In this document: positions 55,678 to 64,000 of the stretch, piece by piece
Layout of the letters: every line of letters starts with the position of its first letter
How positions within the stretch are numbered: position 1 is the stretch's first letter
Origin: Serratia marcescens
GTDB lineage: Bacteria > Pseudomonadota > Gammaproteobacteria > Enterobacterales > Enterobacteriaceae
Direction: 5' to 3'
DNA length: 64,000 bases
Assembly: GCF_029846115.1 (NCBI RefSeq)
Contig: NZ_JARVZZ010000001.1
Location: forward strand, 2,108,001-2,172,000
The notes under the pieces: generated by a model
Seen by the model: the letters and a program-made list of their open reading frames with translations, nothing else
Told to the model about the DNA's origin: nothing
Databases searched by the model: none
Made by a program: the position numbers and the translations under genes

Positions 55678-57081
55678 ATGGGTACGCACGGTGCTCAGCG
55701 TAAAACGCTGGCGCTCGCAGTCGCGGGCGCGCTGTTGGGAACAGGGTTTGCCATGGCGCCTGAGGCGAAAGCCGCAGGGTTTATCGATGATTCCACGCTG
55801 ACCGGCGGCATTTATTACTGGCAACGTGAGCGCGACCGTAAAGATCTCAATCCGGACAGCAAGGATTACAACCAATACACCACCAACCTGTCGCACTCCA
55901 CCGCCAACCTGAGCCTGGATTTCGCTTCGGGCTACGCCTGGGACATGTTTGGTTTGGACGTCGGTGCCTTTACCGCCATCGAGCTGGCAGAATCCAGCGC
56001 CAGCGGCCACCCGAACGAGATCGCGTTCTCCTCGAAAAACCGTACCTACGACGAAGACTATTCCGGTGACAAAGGCGGCGTGAGCCTGTACAAAGCCGCC
56101 GCCAAATTCAAATACGGCCCGGTCTGGGCGCGCGCCGGCTATATTCAGCCGAGCGGCCAAACCCTGCTGGCGCCGCACTGGAGCTTTATGCCGGGCACCT
56201 ATCAGGGGGCCGAAGCCGGCGCCAAGTTCGACTACGGCGACGCCGGTGCGTTGAGCTTCTCCTACATGTGGACCGACAAATACAAGGCGCCGTGGCATAT
56301 CGAGATGGACGACTTCCGCCAGAACGATAAGAAAACGCGCGTCTCCTACCTGCACTCGCTGGGTGCCAAGTACGATTTCAAAAACGATCTGGTGCTGGAA
56401 GCCGCCTTCGGCCAGGCGCAGGGTTATGTGAATCAATACTTCACCAAGGCGTCTTACAAATTCGATGTGCTCGGCAACCCGCTGACCACCAGTTACCAGT
56501 TCTACGGTGCGGAAGACCGCATCAGTAACAAGAACGATCCGAACAGCATCTACGACGGCCTGGCCTGGCTGCAGGCGCTGACCTTCGGTTACACCACCGG
56601 TCAATTCAACTGGCGTCTGGAAGGCACCATGGTCAAGGCGGAAGGCAACCAGGGCTTCTTCCTGCAGCGCATGACCCCGACCTACGCCTCGTCCAACGGT
56701 CGTCTGGACGTGTGGTGGGATAACCGCTCCGACTTTAACGCCAACGGCGAGAAAGCAGTGTACGCCGGCGTGATGTATGACCTCAGCAACTGGAACCTGC
56801 CGGGCATGGCGGTCGGTGGCTCCTACGTTTACGCCTGGGACGCCAAGCCGAGCACCAACCCGATCTACGATCAGAGCCAGCGCCTGAAAGAGAGCGCCTG
56901 GAGCCTGGATGCGATGTACACCATCCAGGAAGGGCGCGCCAAGGGCACCCTGATCAAACTGCACTACACCCAGTATGACAACCACACCAACATCCCGAGC
57001 TGGGGCGGCGGTTACGGCAACATCTTCCAGGACGAGAAAGACGTCAAGTTCATGGTCATCGCGCCATTCACCATCTTCTGA
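55678..57081 (+). CDS. chiP: Chitoporin ChiP (OprD-family outer-membrane channel)
   Basis: A 467-residue outer-membrane porin that passes chito-oligosaccharides. The signal peptide ends near [10 protein letters not shown] (residue 32). The mature protein shows OprD-type beta strands and loops ([21 protein letters not shown], later [27 protein letters not shown]) and ends in phenylalanine (VIAPFTIF), the BAM recognition signal. It is the first gene of chiP-chiQ-chb, and is controlled by ChiX at its ribosome site and probably NagC. Confidence 0.95.
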   Translation: MGTHGAQRKTLALAVAGALLGTGFAMAPEAKAAGFIDDSTLTGGIYYWQRERDRKDLNPDSKDYNQYTTNLSHSTANLSLDFASGYAWDMFGLDVGAFTAIELAESSASGHPNEIAFSSKNRTYDEDYSGDKGGVSLYKAAAKFKYGPVWARAGYIQPSGQTLLAPHWSFMPGTYQGAEAGAKFDYGDAGALSFSYMWTDKYKAPWHIEMDDFRQNDKKTRVSYLHSLGAKYDFKNDLVLEAAFGQAQGYVNQYFTKASYKFDVLGNPLTTSYQFYGAEDRISNKNDPNSIYDGLAWLQALTFGYTTGQFNWRLEGTMVKAEGNQGFFLQRMTPTYASSNGRLDVWWDNRSDFNANGEKAVYAGVMYDLSNWNLPGMAVGGSYVYAWDAKPSTNPIYDQSQRLKESAWSLDAMYTIQEGRAKGTLIKLHYTQYDNHTNIPSWGGGYGNIFQDEKDVKFMVIAPFTIF

Positions 57082-57127
57082 TGCATTCCCCGGCCTCGCC
57101 GCCGGGGGCAGTTAAGGGAATTCAACG

Positions 57128-57454
57128 ATGAAAAAAATCATGCTGATGTTGGCGGCCGCCGCGGCCTTGAGCGCCTGCGCGCAACCCGCCGCGCCGCCGG
57201 AAGACGCCAAATTGAAACAGGCGTATAGCGCCTGTATCAACACCGCCGAAGGTTCGCCGGAGCGTCTGCAGCCCTGCAAGGCGGTGCTGAACGTGTTGAA
57301 ACAAGAGAAGCAGCACCAGCAGTTCGCCGCGCAGGAAACGGTGCGGGTGATGGATTATCAGAACTGCATTATGGCGGTGCACAGCGGTAACGGTCAGGCT
57401 TACGACGCCAAGTGCGGCAAGCTGTGGCAAGAAATTCGCGATAACAATAATTAA
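57128..57454 (+). CDS. chiQ: Lipoprotein ChiQ
   Basis: A 108-residue lipoprotein with the lipobox LSAC (lipidated Cys17). The mature part has four further cysteines in [15 protein letters not shown] and [18 protein letters not shown], likely two disulfides in the periplasm. It matches the YbfN/ChiQ family found downstream of chiP; its role in chitin use is unknown. It lies 46 bases after chiP and 13 bases before chb, so they are co-transcribed. Confidence 0.92.
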   Translation: MKKIMLMLAAAAALSACAQPAAPPEDAKLKQAYSACINTAEGSPERLQPCKAVLNVLKQEKQHQQFAAQETVRVMDYQNCIMAVHSGNGQAYDAKCGKLWQEIRDNNN

Positions 57455-57467
57455 GAAGGACAAGAAC

Positions 57468-60125
57468 ATGAACGCATTCAAACTGAGCGCATTAGCCGCG
57501 TTGACGGCAACGATGGGATTCCTGGGCGGCATGGGAAACGCCATGGCCGATCAACAGCGGGTGGATCAGCTGAGCCAGCTGAAGCTGAACGTAAAAATGC
57601 TGGATAACCGCGCCGGTGAAAACGGCGTGGATTGCGCGGCGCTGGGCGCCGACTGGGCCTCATGCAACCGGGTGTTATTCACCCTCAGCAACGACGGCCA
57701 GGCGATCGACGGCAAAGACTGGGTCATCTATTTCCACAGCCCGCGCCAGACCCTGCGGGTAGACAACGACCAGTTCAAGATTGCTCACCTCACCGGCGAT
57801 CTGTACAAGCTGGAGCCGACCGCCAAATTCAGCGGCTTCCCGGCCGGTAAGGCGGTGGAAATCCCGGTGGTCGCCGAATACTGGCAGCTGTTCAGAAACG
57901 ACTTCCTGCCACGCTGGTATGCCACGTCCGGCGACGCCAAGCCGAAAATGCTGGCGAATACCGACACCGAAAACCTGGACCAGTTCGTGGCGCCGTTCAC
58001 CGGCGACCAGTGGAAGCGCACCAAGGACGACAAAAACATTCTGATGACGCCGGCTTCGCGCTTTGTCAGCAATGCCGATCTGCAGACGCTGCCTGCCGGC
58101 GCGCTGCGCGGCCAGATCGTGCCGACGCCGATGCAGGTGAAGGTTCACGCGCAGGACGTCGATTTGCGCAAAGGGGTATCGCCGGATCTGAGCACGTTGG
58201 TCAAGCCGGCGGCGGACGTCGTCAACCAGCGCTTCGCGCTGCTGGGCGTGCCGGTTCAGGCCAACGGCTATCCAATCAAGACCGACATCCAGCCGGGCAA
58301 GTTTAAAGGCGCGATGGCGGTGCCGGGCGCCTATGAGCTGAAAATCGGCAAGAAAGAGGCGCGGGTGATCGGCTTCGATCAGGCCGGGGTGTTCTACGGG
58401 CTGCAGTCGATCCTGTCGTTAGTGCCGAGCGACGGCAGCGGCAAGATTGCCACGCTGGACGCCAGCGATGCGCCGCGCTTCCAGTATCGCGGCATTTTCC
58501 TCGACGTGGCGCGCAACTTCCATAAGAAGGACGCGGTGCTGCGCCTGCTGGATCAGATGGCGGCCTACAAGCTCAACAAATTCCACTTCCACCTGAGCGA
58601 TGACGAAGGCTGGCGCATCGAGATCCCCGGTTTGCCTGAGCTGACGGAAGTCGGTGGCCAGCGCTGCCACGATCTGAGCGAAACCACCTGCCTGCTGCCG
58701 CAGTACGGCCAAGGGCCGGACGTCTACGGCGGCTTCTTCAGCCGTCAGGACTATATCGACATCATAAAATATGCCCAGGCGCGCCAGATTGAGGTGATCC
58801 CGGAGATCGACATGCCGGCACACGCCCGCGCCGCGGTGGTCTCGATGGAAGCGCGCTATAAAAAGCTGCATGCCGCCGGGAAAGAGCAGGAGGCCAACGA
58901 ATTCCGCCTGGTGGATCCGACCGATACCTCCAACACCACCTCCGTGCAGTTCTTTAACCGCCAGAGCTACCTGAACCCGTGCCTGGATTCTTCCCAGCGT
59001 TTTGTCGACAAGGTGATCGGCGAGATCGCCCAGATGCATAAAGAGGCCGGCCAGCCGATCAAGACCTGGCACTTCGGCGGCGACGAAGCGAAAAACATTC
59101 GCCTGGGCGCCGGCTACACCGACAAGGCGAAACCGGAGCCGGGCAAAGGCATCATCGATCAGAGCAACGAAGACAAGCCGTGGGCCAAGTCGCAGGTGTG
59201 CCAGACGATGATCAAAGAAGGCAAGGTGGCCGACATGGAGCATCTGCCAAGCTACTTCGGCCAAGAGGTCAGCAAGCTGGTGAAGGCGCATGGCATCGAC
59301 AGAATGCAGGCCTGGCAGGATGGCCTGAAAGACGCCGAGAACGCGAAGGCGTTCGCCACCTCGCGCGTGGGCGTCAACTTCTGGGATACCCTGTACTGGG
59401 GCGGTTTCGATAGCGTCAACGACTGGGCCAACAAAGGGTATGAAGTGGTGGTTTCCAACCCGGACTACGTCTATATGGACTTCCCTTACGAGGTGAACCC
59501 GGACGAGCGCGGTTACTACTGGGGTACCCGCTTCAGCGACGAGCGCAAGGTGTTCAGCTTCGCGCCGGACAACATGCCGCAGAACGCGGAAACTTCGGTC
59601 GACCGCGACGGCAACCACTTCAGCGCCAAGAGCGACAAGCCGTGGCCGGGCGCCTACGGGCTGTCCGCTCAGCTGTGGAGCGAAACCCAGCGCACCGATC
59701 CGCAGATGGAATACATGATCTTCCCACGCGCGCTGTCGGTGGCAGAACGCGCCTGGCACCGCGCCGGTTGGGAACAGGACTACCGCGCAGGCCGCGAATA
59801 CAAAGGCGGGGAAACCCACTTTGTCGATACCAAGATGCTGGAGAAAGACTGGCTGCGCTTCGCCAATATCCTGGGTCAGCGCGAACTGGCCAAGCTGGAT
59901 AAGGGCGGCGTCGCTTACCGTCTGCCGGTGCCGGGCGCACGCGTAGCGGGCGGCAAGCTGGAGGCGAATATCGCGCTGCCGGGATTGGGCATCGAGTACT
60001 CCACCGACGGTGGCAAGCAGTGGCAGCGCTATGACGCCAAGGCCAAGCCGGCGGTCTCGGGTGACGTTCAGGTGCGGTCGGTCAGCCCGGACGGCAAACG
60101 CTACAGCCGCGCCGAAAAGGTCTAA
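57468..60125 (+). CDS. chb: Chitobiase, beta-N-acetylhexosaminidase (GH20)
   Basis: An 885-residue periplasmic enzyme that cuts chitobiose and longer oligomers from the non-reducing end to GlcNAc. The signal peptide is cleaved after residue 27 (AMA-DQQ). Domain order is an N-terminal carbohydrate-binding-like domain (about 30-180), a GH20b domain, the catalytic barrel with the HFGGDEAKN motif (Asp539-Glu540, substrate-assisted pair), and a small C-terminal immunoglobulin-like domain (about 820-885). By recognition it is the S. marcescens chitobiase. E. coli has no equivalent after chiQ, so the operon is extended here. Confidence 0.97.
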   Translation: MNAFKLSALAALTATMGFLGGMGNAMADQQRVDQLSQLKLNVKMLDNRAGENGVDCAALGADWASCNRVLFTLSNDGQAIDGKDWVIYFHSPRQTLRVDNDQFKIAHLTGDLYKLEPTAKFSGFPAGKAVEIPVVAEYWQLFRNDFLPRWYATSGDAKPKMLANTDTENLDQFVAPFTGDQWKRTKDDKNILMTPASRFVSNADLQTLPAGALRGQIVPTPMQVKVHAQDVDLRKGVSPDLSTLVKPAADVVNQRFALLGVPVQANGYPIKTDIQPGKFKGAMAVPGAYELKIGKKEARVIGFDQAGVFYGLQSILSLVPSDGSGKIATLDASDAPRFQYRGIFLDVARNFHKKDAVLRLLDQMAAYKLNKFHFHLSDDEGWRIEIPGLPELTEVGGQRCHDLSETTCLLPQYGQGPDVYGGFFSRQDYIDIIKYAQARQIEVIPEIDMPAHARAAVVSMEARYKKLHAAGKEQEANEFRLVDPTDTSNTTSVQFFNRQSYLNPCLDSSQRFVDKVIGEIAQMHKEAGQPIKTWHFGGDEAKNIRLGAGYTDKAKPEPGKGIIDQSNEDKPWAKSQVCQTMIKEGKVADMEHLPSYFGQEVSKLVKAHGIDRMQAWQDGLKDAENAKAFATSRVGVNFWDTLYWGGFDSVNDWANKGYEVVVSNPDYVYMDFPYEVNPDERGYYWGTRFSDERKVFSFAPDNMPQNAETSVDRDGNHFSAKSDKPWPGAYGLSAQLWSETQRTDPQMEYMIFPRALSVAERAWHRAGWEQDYRAGREYKGGETHFVDTKMLEKDWLRFANILGQRELAKLDKGGVAYRLPVPGARVAGGKLEANIALPGLGIEYSTDGGKQWQRYDAKAKPAVSGDVQVRSVSPDGKRYSRAEKV

Positions 60126-60277
60126 GCCCGGTGCAACGGCCTGCTGTCCTGGCGGCGGCCGTATAACGAAGGGGGAATGCGTTCGCCCGCGCGTGTCGGC
60201 GTAGGGCGGACGTTGTAGTGAGAGGAGTACGTGGAGTCGCTGTGCCGCTGCAATTGTGATATTTCATGACATGATTT

Positions 60278-60305
60278 TCCCCCGGCTTGTCCGGGGATTT
60301 TTTTG
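60278..60305 (+). terminator. chb terminator
   Basis: TCCCCCGG and CCGGGGA form a stem with a 5-base loop, followed by a T run, about 155 bases after the chb stop. Confidence 0.8.
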
Positions 60306-60324
60306 CCCGTTGCACGGAGGGCAT

Positions 60325-60355
60325 AAAAAAACCGCCTCGGTGGGAGGCGGTTTTT
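60325..60355. terminator. Bidirectional terminator, fur and chb
   Basis: ACCGCCTC and GAGGCGGT form an 8-bp stem flanked by six A and five T. It serves fur on the minus strand and backs up the chb terminator. Confidence 0.88.
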
Positions 60356-60370
60356 CATAGCCGGTCAGGC

Positions 60371-60817
60371 TTATTTCTTGTCGTGCAGCGTTTCGTCTTC
60401 GCGGCAGTCACCGGTTTCACAGTGGCCGTACAGGTACAGGCTGTGGTTGGTGAGCTTGATGCCGTGCTGCTTGGCGATATCACGCTGGCGCACTTCGATG
60501 GATTCGTCGCTGAATTCGATCACTTTGCCGCAGTCCAGGCAAATCAGGTGATCGTGGTGATGCTGTTGGGTCAGCTCGAACACGGACTTGCCGCCTTCGA
60601 AATTGTGACGTGTCACAATGCCCGCATCGTCAAACTGGTTCAGTACGCGATAAACCGTTGCCAGCCCGATCTCTTCGCCCATATCAATCAGTTTTTTGTA
60701 CAAATCTTCCGCACTGACGTGATGGCATTCCGGATTTTGCAGTACTTCCAGGATTTTGAGTCGCGGAAGCGTGACTTTTAAGCCGGCCTTCTTCAATGCG
60801 ATGTTGTTGTCGGTCAT
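60371..60817 (-). CDS. fur: Ferric uptake regulator Fur
   Basis: A 148-residue Fe2+-dependent repressor of iron-uptake genes. The N-terminal winged helix includes the recognition helix GLATVYRVLNQFDDAG (about residues 51-66); the C-terminal dimer domain has the metal-binding HHHDH at 86-90 and the structural zinc pair Cys93/Cys96. E. coli Fur also has 148 residues. It lies downstream of fldA on the same strand, 329 bases apart, and has its own promoter with a Fur box. Confidence 0.98.
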   Translation of the reverse strand: MTDNNIALKKAGLKVTLPRLKILEVLQNPECHHVSAEDLYKKLIDMGEEIGLATVYRVLNQFDDAGIVTRHNFEGGKSVFELTQQHHHDHLICLDCGKVIEFSDESIEVRQRDIAKQHGIKLTNHSLYLYGHCETGDCREDETLHDKK

Positions 60818-61146
60818 GCGAATTCAGTCCTGTTACTATGCTAATCAAGTTGAGGCGTACTCGCCTGTGGCATCGGTCGGCACAAAGAGTTAATGCGTCT
60901 CATTATAGAACCGGTTGTACTAAATGGAAACCGCCGGTTGTTAACAAAGATATAATTGCACTATTGCATGTTTTGCATGCAACGCCTTGATGGATGGGAT
61001 AAACCGATACCTCAGTCTACCGTGACGGGGTGGGAAGTTACAAATCTGTAGCTTCTATCGCAGCAATCCCTGCTGCCGATGACGGCCCTGTGGGCACACT
61101 ATGCACTTTACAGGGCCTTTGTTCAACCTTTCGCCAGTGCCGGGGC
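60818..61146. other. fldA-fur intergenic region, 329 bp
   Basis: No gene is seen. It holds the fur promoter and Fur box at about 60889-60930 and, nearer fldA, a long imperfect hairpin GGCCCTG/CAGGGCC (61083-61117) that probably marks the fldA transcript end but lacks a minus-strand T run. A dyad around TGCATGTTTTGCATGCA lies at about 60965-60981. Confidence 0.45.
60889..60907 (-). promoter_or_regulatory. Fur box overlapping the fur -10
   Basis: Read on the minus strand, TATAATGAGACGCATTAAC matches 14 of 19 bases of the Fur consensus. It starts with a perfect TATAAT -10, with TTTCCA 17 bp upstream as -35, so Fur-Fe2+ should repress its own gene. Confidence 0.75.
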
Positions 61147-61686
61147 TTAGCCGACGATATCGGCCAGGCTCAGCTCTTCGACGATCTGTTTGACCCAAGC
61201 GTCCACGCGCTCGTTGGTCAGCTCCGGCTGACGGTCTTCGTCGATCGCCAAACCGATGAAGTGGTCGTCGTCCGCCAGGCCTTTGGAGGCCTCGAAGTGG
61301 TAGCCTTTGGTCGGCCAGTGGCCCACGATGGCCGCGCCGCGCGGTTCGATGATGTCGCGAATGGTGCCCATCGCGTCACAGAAGTATTCCGCGTAGTCTT
61401 CCTGGTCGCCGCAGCCGAACAGCGCCACCAGTTTGCCGTTGAAGTCGACTTCTTCCAGCGTCGGGAAGAAATCATCCCAGTCACACTGCGCTTCACCGTA
61501 ATACCAGGTCGGGATACCCAGCAGCAGGATATCGAACCCTTCCAGGTCTTCTTTGCTGCTTTTAGCGATGTCATGCACTTCAGAGACGTCGTCGCCAAAC
61601 TGTTTCTGGAGAATTTTCTGGATCATTTTGGCAATGTTTTCGGTATTGCCAGTGTCGCTGCCAAAGAAAATGCCTACAGTAGCCAT
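61147..61686 (-). CDS. fldA: Flavodoxin 1
   Basis: A 179-residue FMN electron carrier for reductive activation of methionine synthase, pyruvate formate-lyase and the radical-SAM enzymes (including LipA and MiaB encoded here). The FMN phosphate loop SDTGNTE is at residues 10-16, the aromatic-flanked PTWYYGEAQCDWDDF and GCGDQEDYAEYFCD loops follow. ATG 61686 matches the family start. E. coli FldA has 176 residues. It is followed by fur, as usual. Confidence 0.97.
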   Translation of the reverse strand: MATVGIFFGSDTGNTENIAKMIQKILQKQFGDDVSEVHDIAKSSKEDLEGFDILLLGIPTWYYGEAQCDWDDFFPTLEEVDFNGKLVALFGCGDQEDYAEYFCDAMGTIRDIIEPRGAAIVGHWPTKGYHFEASKGLADDDHFIGLAIDEDRQPELTNERVDAWVKQIVEELSLADIVG

Positions 61687-61950
61687 ATCGCGTATAACCT
61701 TTAAATTCAAGTAATTGCATTACTCGACGCCGGCACTGCCGCCGCTGACGCCGATTAAAATGATGCCATGGCAAGAGCCTTTCGCCTCCGGGGCGGGCGC
61801 CGACAGGCGCAGTCTCTTACCGGTAAATGCGTATCATGCCAGAAAGTGGCGCCGGGGTTTTATCGCATTTATGCGATGCCGGAGAATGAAGAAAAGCGTG
61901 GTCGATCCGGCGTTGTCCTTAACGCCGCGCCGCGCGTGCGGCCGAAGAGA

Positions 61951-62238
61951 TCAATGTTCCGGCTGTTCTTCCGCCAGTTGTGCCAACAGCATCTGCTCGA
62001 TGAGTTCGCTGCGGCTGATGTTGCGCTGTTCCGCCAGTTTGTTCAGGGCGTCCACCGCATCCGCGTTGATTTTCAGCTCTACGCGCCGCAATCCACGCAC
62101 TTTATCGCGCCGTAACTGATTGCGCTTATTGATTCTAAGCTGTTCATCGCGGGAAAGCGGGTTGGTTTTCGGGCGCCCCGGACGGCGTTCATCTGCGAAC
62201 AGATCCAGCGTCGTGCGATCCGTTTGTTCTTTTGCCAT
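61951..62238 (-). CDS. ybfE: YbfE, small basic ribbon-helix-helix-like protein
   Basis: A 95-residue protein, close to E. coli YbfE (97 residues) from MAKEQTDRTTLDLF onward. The basic middle (RINKRNQLRRDKVRGLRRVELKIN) and the RHH-like ADAVDALNKLAEQRNISRSELIEQMLL suggest DNA binding. It is called LexA-regulated in E. coli, but no CTG-N10-CAG box is visible here. A longer frame to 62319 has no orthologous start. Confidence 0.9.
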   Translation of the reverse strand: MAKEQTDRTTLDLFADERRPGRPKTNPLSRDEQLRINKRNQLRRDKVRGLRRVELKINADAVDALNKLAEQRNISRSELIEQMLLAQLAEEQPEH

Positions 62239-62423
62239 AGGTAGCGGTACTGCAAGGGAGTTTGCATCAAAAAGCGCTCGCACGCTTCCGGAGGCATCGG
62301 TTAACACACTTCGGGCCAATAAACCCTAACCCAAATTCACCCCCGAACCGGCGTTCGCGAACGCGCTGGCGCGGCGGCAAAATTATAGCGCGCCATATTA
62401 CCCCAGCAGATGGAGCGGCGACA

Positions 62424-62475
62424 ATGCCTAACTGCGGGCTAAACGCGCTAAGCCGTTATCTTTAGCGCGTTTTTT
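62424..62475 (+). other. Tiny ORF running into a plus-strand terminator
   Basis: GGAGCGGCGACA precedes ATG 62424, a 13-codon frame that stops at 62463-62465 inside a hairpin, AAACGCGCTAA (62441-62451) with TTAGCGCGTTT (62462-62472), followed by T. The terminator points right although all flanking genes run left, so a short plus-strand transcript is possible. As a minus-strand element it would be a hairpin after ybfF with a poor T run. Confidence 0.35.
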
Positions 62476-62494
62476 CGCCAGATGAGCGCACTTT

Positions 62495-63256
62495 TCAGGC
62501 TTCGTCGAGAAAACGGTGGATGGCGCGCAGCACCGCCTCCGGCTTTTCGGCGTGCACCCAATGGCCGGTGCCGGCAACGACGTGCGCGCGGGCCTGAGGG
62601 AACTGGCGCGCGATGTCTGCACGGTAACTGTCCTGCACGTACGGCGACAGGCCGCCGCGAATGAACAGGATTGGGTGCGGCCAGGCCGGCACATCCTGCC
62701 AGCCGGTGATGTCTTCGTAACGTTCGATCAGCACCGGCAGGTTGAAGCGCCATTCGCCGTTGTGGAAGGACTTCAGCAGGAACTGGATTACGCCTTCTTC
62801 CTGCAGATAGTCGCGCATCAGCTGGGCGGCCGCCTGGCGCTGGGTGATGCCGGCGGCGCTGACGGCCTTCAGCGCGGCGAAGATCTCGTCGTGACGGCGG
62901 GTCTGGTAATCCACCGGCGCGACGTCGATGACGATCAGCCTGGCTATGCGCTCGGGCGCGATGGCGGTCAGCGCCATCGCCGCTTTGCCGCCCATCGAAT
63001 GACCGATGACGATCGCTTTCTCCAGCTGCAGTTCGTCGAGCAGCGCCAGCAGATCCTGCGCCATGGCGGGGTAGTTCATGTCGTCGGCGCGCGGGGAGAG
63101 GCCGTGGTTGCGCAGATCGACCTTGATCACGGTGTGCTGTTTATGCAGATCGCGCGCCAGCACGCCCAGGTTGTCCAGATTGCCGAACAGCCCGTGGATC
63201 AGCAGCACCGGCAGCGCGTCTGACTCGGCGGCCAGCAGTTGATAATGTAATTTCAT
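62495..63256 (-). CDS. ybfF: Alpha/beta-hydrolase esterase YbfF
   Basis: A 253-residue acyl esterase. The oxyanion HGLFGNLDNLG begins at residue 21, the nucleophile elbow GHSMGG places Ser87, and His in GTGHWVHAEKP completes the triad. E. coli YbfF hydrolyses short acyl esters and acyl-CoA in vitro; its natural role is unclear. ATG 63256 (MKLHYQ) matches E. coli; an in-frame ATG four codons upstream is possible. It is divergent from seqA, as usual. Confidence 0.93.
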   Translation of the reverse strand: MKLHYQLLAAESDALPVLLIHGLFGNLDNLGVLARDLHKQHTVIKVDLRNHGLSPRADDMNYPAMAQDLLALLDELQLEKAIVIGHSMGGKAAMALTAIAPERIARLIVIDVAPVDYQTRRHDEIFAALKAVSAAGITQRQAAAQLMRDYLQEEGVIQFLLKSFHNGEWRFNLPVLIERYEDITGWQDVPAWPHPILFIRGGLSPYVQDSYRADIARQFPQARAHVVAGTGHWVHAEKPEAVLRAIHRFLDEA

Positions 63257-63492
63257 GGCGAAGTTCATACTGAGAGAGATTCAGATTAGGGTATCATGAT
63301 TGAATCGCACGATGAATCATGCGGAATTTTCGCGGCGCGGGCTTGGCAGTGCCGGCTATAGGTATTAGTCTGCATTTGCCGTCCGGAGGCACATTGTTGT
63401 GTTCGCTCCAGCGCTTTTAACCTTATAATCCCATGGCTTGAATGCAGGATCTGGCTTCAGGTTCTAAGTAGAAAAAACAGTATTGGATAAAG

Positions 63493-64000
63493 ATGAAAAC
63501 TATTGAAGTCGACGAAGAGCTTTACCGTTATATTGCCAGTCACACGCAACACATCGGTGAAAGCGCGTCCGATATTTTACGCCGCATGTTGAAATTCACC
63601 GCCGGGCAGCCGGTGCGCGCGTTGCCTGCTGCCAGTGCACCGCAGTCCGTCGAGCTGGAAAAAGCGGCGCCGGCGCAGCGCCCACGCGATCGCGTACGCG
63701 CCGTGCGTGAGCTGCTGCTGTCGGATGAATATGCCGAGCAGAACAAAGCGGTCAACCGTTTCATGCTGGTGCTGTCCACGCTGTATACCCTCGATGCCGC
63801 CGGTTTCGCCGCCGCTACCGAGGCGTTGACCGGCCGTACCCGCACCTATTTCGCCGGCGATCAGCAGACCCTGCTGGCCAACGGCACGCACACCAAGCCG
63901 AAGCATGTACCGGGCACCCCTTACTGGGTGATCACCAATACCAATACCGGCCGCAAACGCAGCATGATCGAACACATCATGCAGGCGATGCAGTTCCCGG
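63493..64000 (+). CDS. seqA: Replication-initiation sequestration protein SeqA (partial)
   Basis: The first 169 residues are present; the gene runs off the right edge, with about a dozen residues missing compared with E. coli (181). SeqA binds hemimethylated GATC at oriC and behind forks and delays re-initiation. The oligomerisation domain is MKTIEVDEELYRYIASHTQHIGESASDILRR-like at the start (in full 63493-63590), and the DNA-binding domain includes TNTGRKRSMIEHIM. ATG 63493 follows GGATAAAG. It is the first gene of seqA-pgm in relatives. Confidence 0.96.
   Translation, partial: MKTIEVDEELYRYIASHTQHIGESASDILRRMLKFTAGQPVRALPAASAPQSVELEKAAPAQRPRDRVRAVRELLLSDEYAEQNKAVNRFMLVLSTLYTLDAAGFAAATEALTGRTRTYFAGDQQTLLANGTHTKPKHVPGTPYWVITNTNTGRKRSMIEHIMQAMQFP

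Noticed and set aside
58419..59819. 466-residue frame antisense to chb
   Set aside because: Covers the catalytic barrel of a certain gene; no coding signal.
60842..60904. 20-codon frame upstream of fur, considered as a uof-like leader
   Set aside because: Its ATG overlaps the predicted -10 box, so it would lie upstream of the transcript start, and it ends about 25 bases before fur without overlap.

Overview
The window is chromosomal DNA of an enterobacterium that is almost certainly Serratia marcescens or a very close relative. The basis is recognition rather than a database search: two proteins (chitinase ChiC and the 885-residue chitobiase Chb) look essentially like the known S. marcescens enzymes, and the core gene order (tatE-lipA-lipB-ybeD-dacA-rlpA-rodA-mrdA-rlmH-rsfS-nadD-holA-lptE-leuS, gltIJKL-rihA, lnt-corC-ybeY-ybeZ, miaB/ubiF, the metT-type tRNA cluster, asnB/nagBACD/nagE, glnS-chiPQ, fur-fldA-ybfE-ybfF-seqA) is the E. 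coli 14-16 min backbone with Serratia-specific insertions. No insertion sequence, prophage, CRISPR array or integrase was found.

Layout. 1-3700: the 3' end of a WrbA-like flavoprotein, a gene-free stretch with two sRNA-like hairpin/terminator units, a MASE1-GGEEF diguanylate cyclase, a small zinc-ribbon protein, a cold-shock-domain protein and a VOC-fold protein. 3700-9620: a six-gene cluster (M20 deacylase, flavin monooxygenase, solute-binding protein, GNAT acetyltransferase, ABC permease, ABC ATPase) with the same parts list as the Bacillus subtilis yxe operon, and so a candidate pathway for scavenging sulfur from S-modified cysteines. 9960-14640: cspE, a TetR/MFS efflux pair, a 31-residue membrane peptide gene, a fluoride-riboswitch-controlled crcB, a GNAT protein, and an AdrA-type diguanylate cyclase. 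14640-28450: Tat secretion, lipoate synthesis, the rod-shape wall machinery and the leuS-lptE-holA-nadD operon. 28730-36330: ybeL, a tailed azoreductase, rihA, the glutamate/aspartate transporter and lnt. 36330-42320: the corC/ybeY/ybeZ operon, a yjdM cassette between terminators, miaB and ubiF. 42400-43070: six tRNA genes under one stringent-type promoter.

43200-60130 is a consolidated chitin/N-acetylglucosamine (GlcNAc) locus: chiC lies between asnB and nagD, the nagBACD operon diverges from nagE across a NagC/CRP control region, and chiP-chiQ-chb follow glnS. ChiC and Chb cut chitin to chito-oligosaccharides and GlcNAc, ChiP admits oligomers through the outer membrane, NagE imports and phosphorylates GlcNAc, and NagA/NagB convert it to fructose-6-phosphate. 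NagC operators and a 17-nt ChiX sRNA pairing site at the chiP start tie uptake to substrate. The window closes with fur, fldA, ybfE, ybfF and the start of seqA.

Most start sites were chosen by comparing in-frame starts with the lengths of known orthologues and by looking for Shine-Dalgarno sequences. Genes on the minus strand are given with start lower than end.
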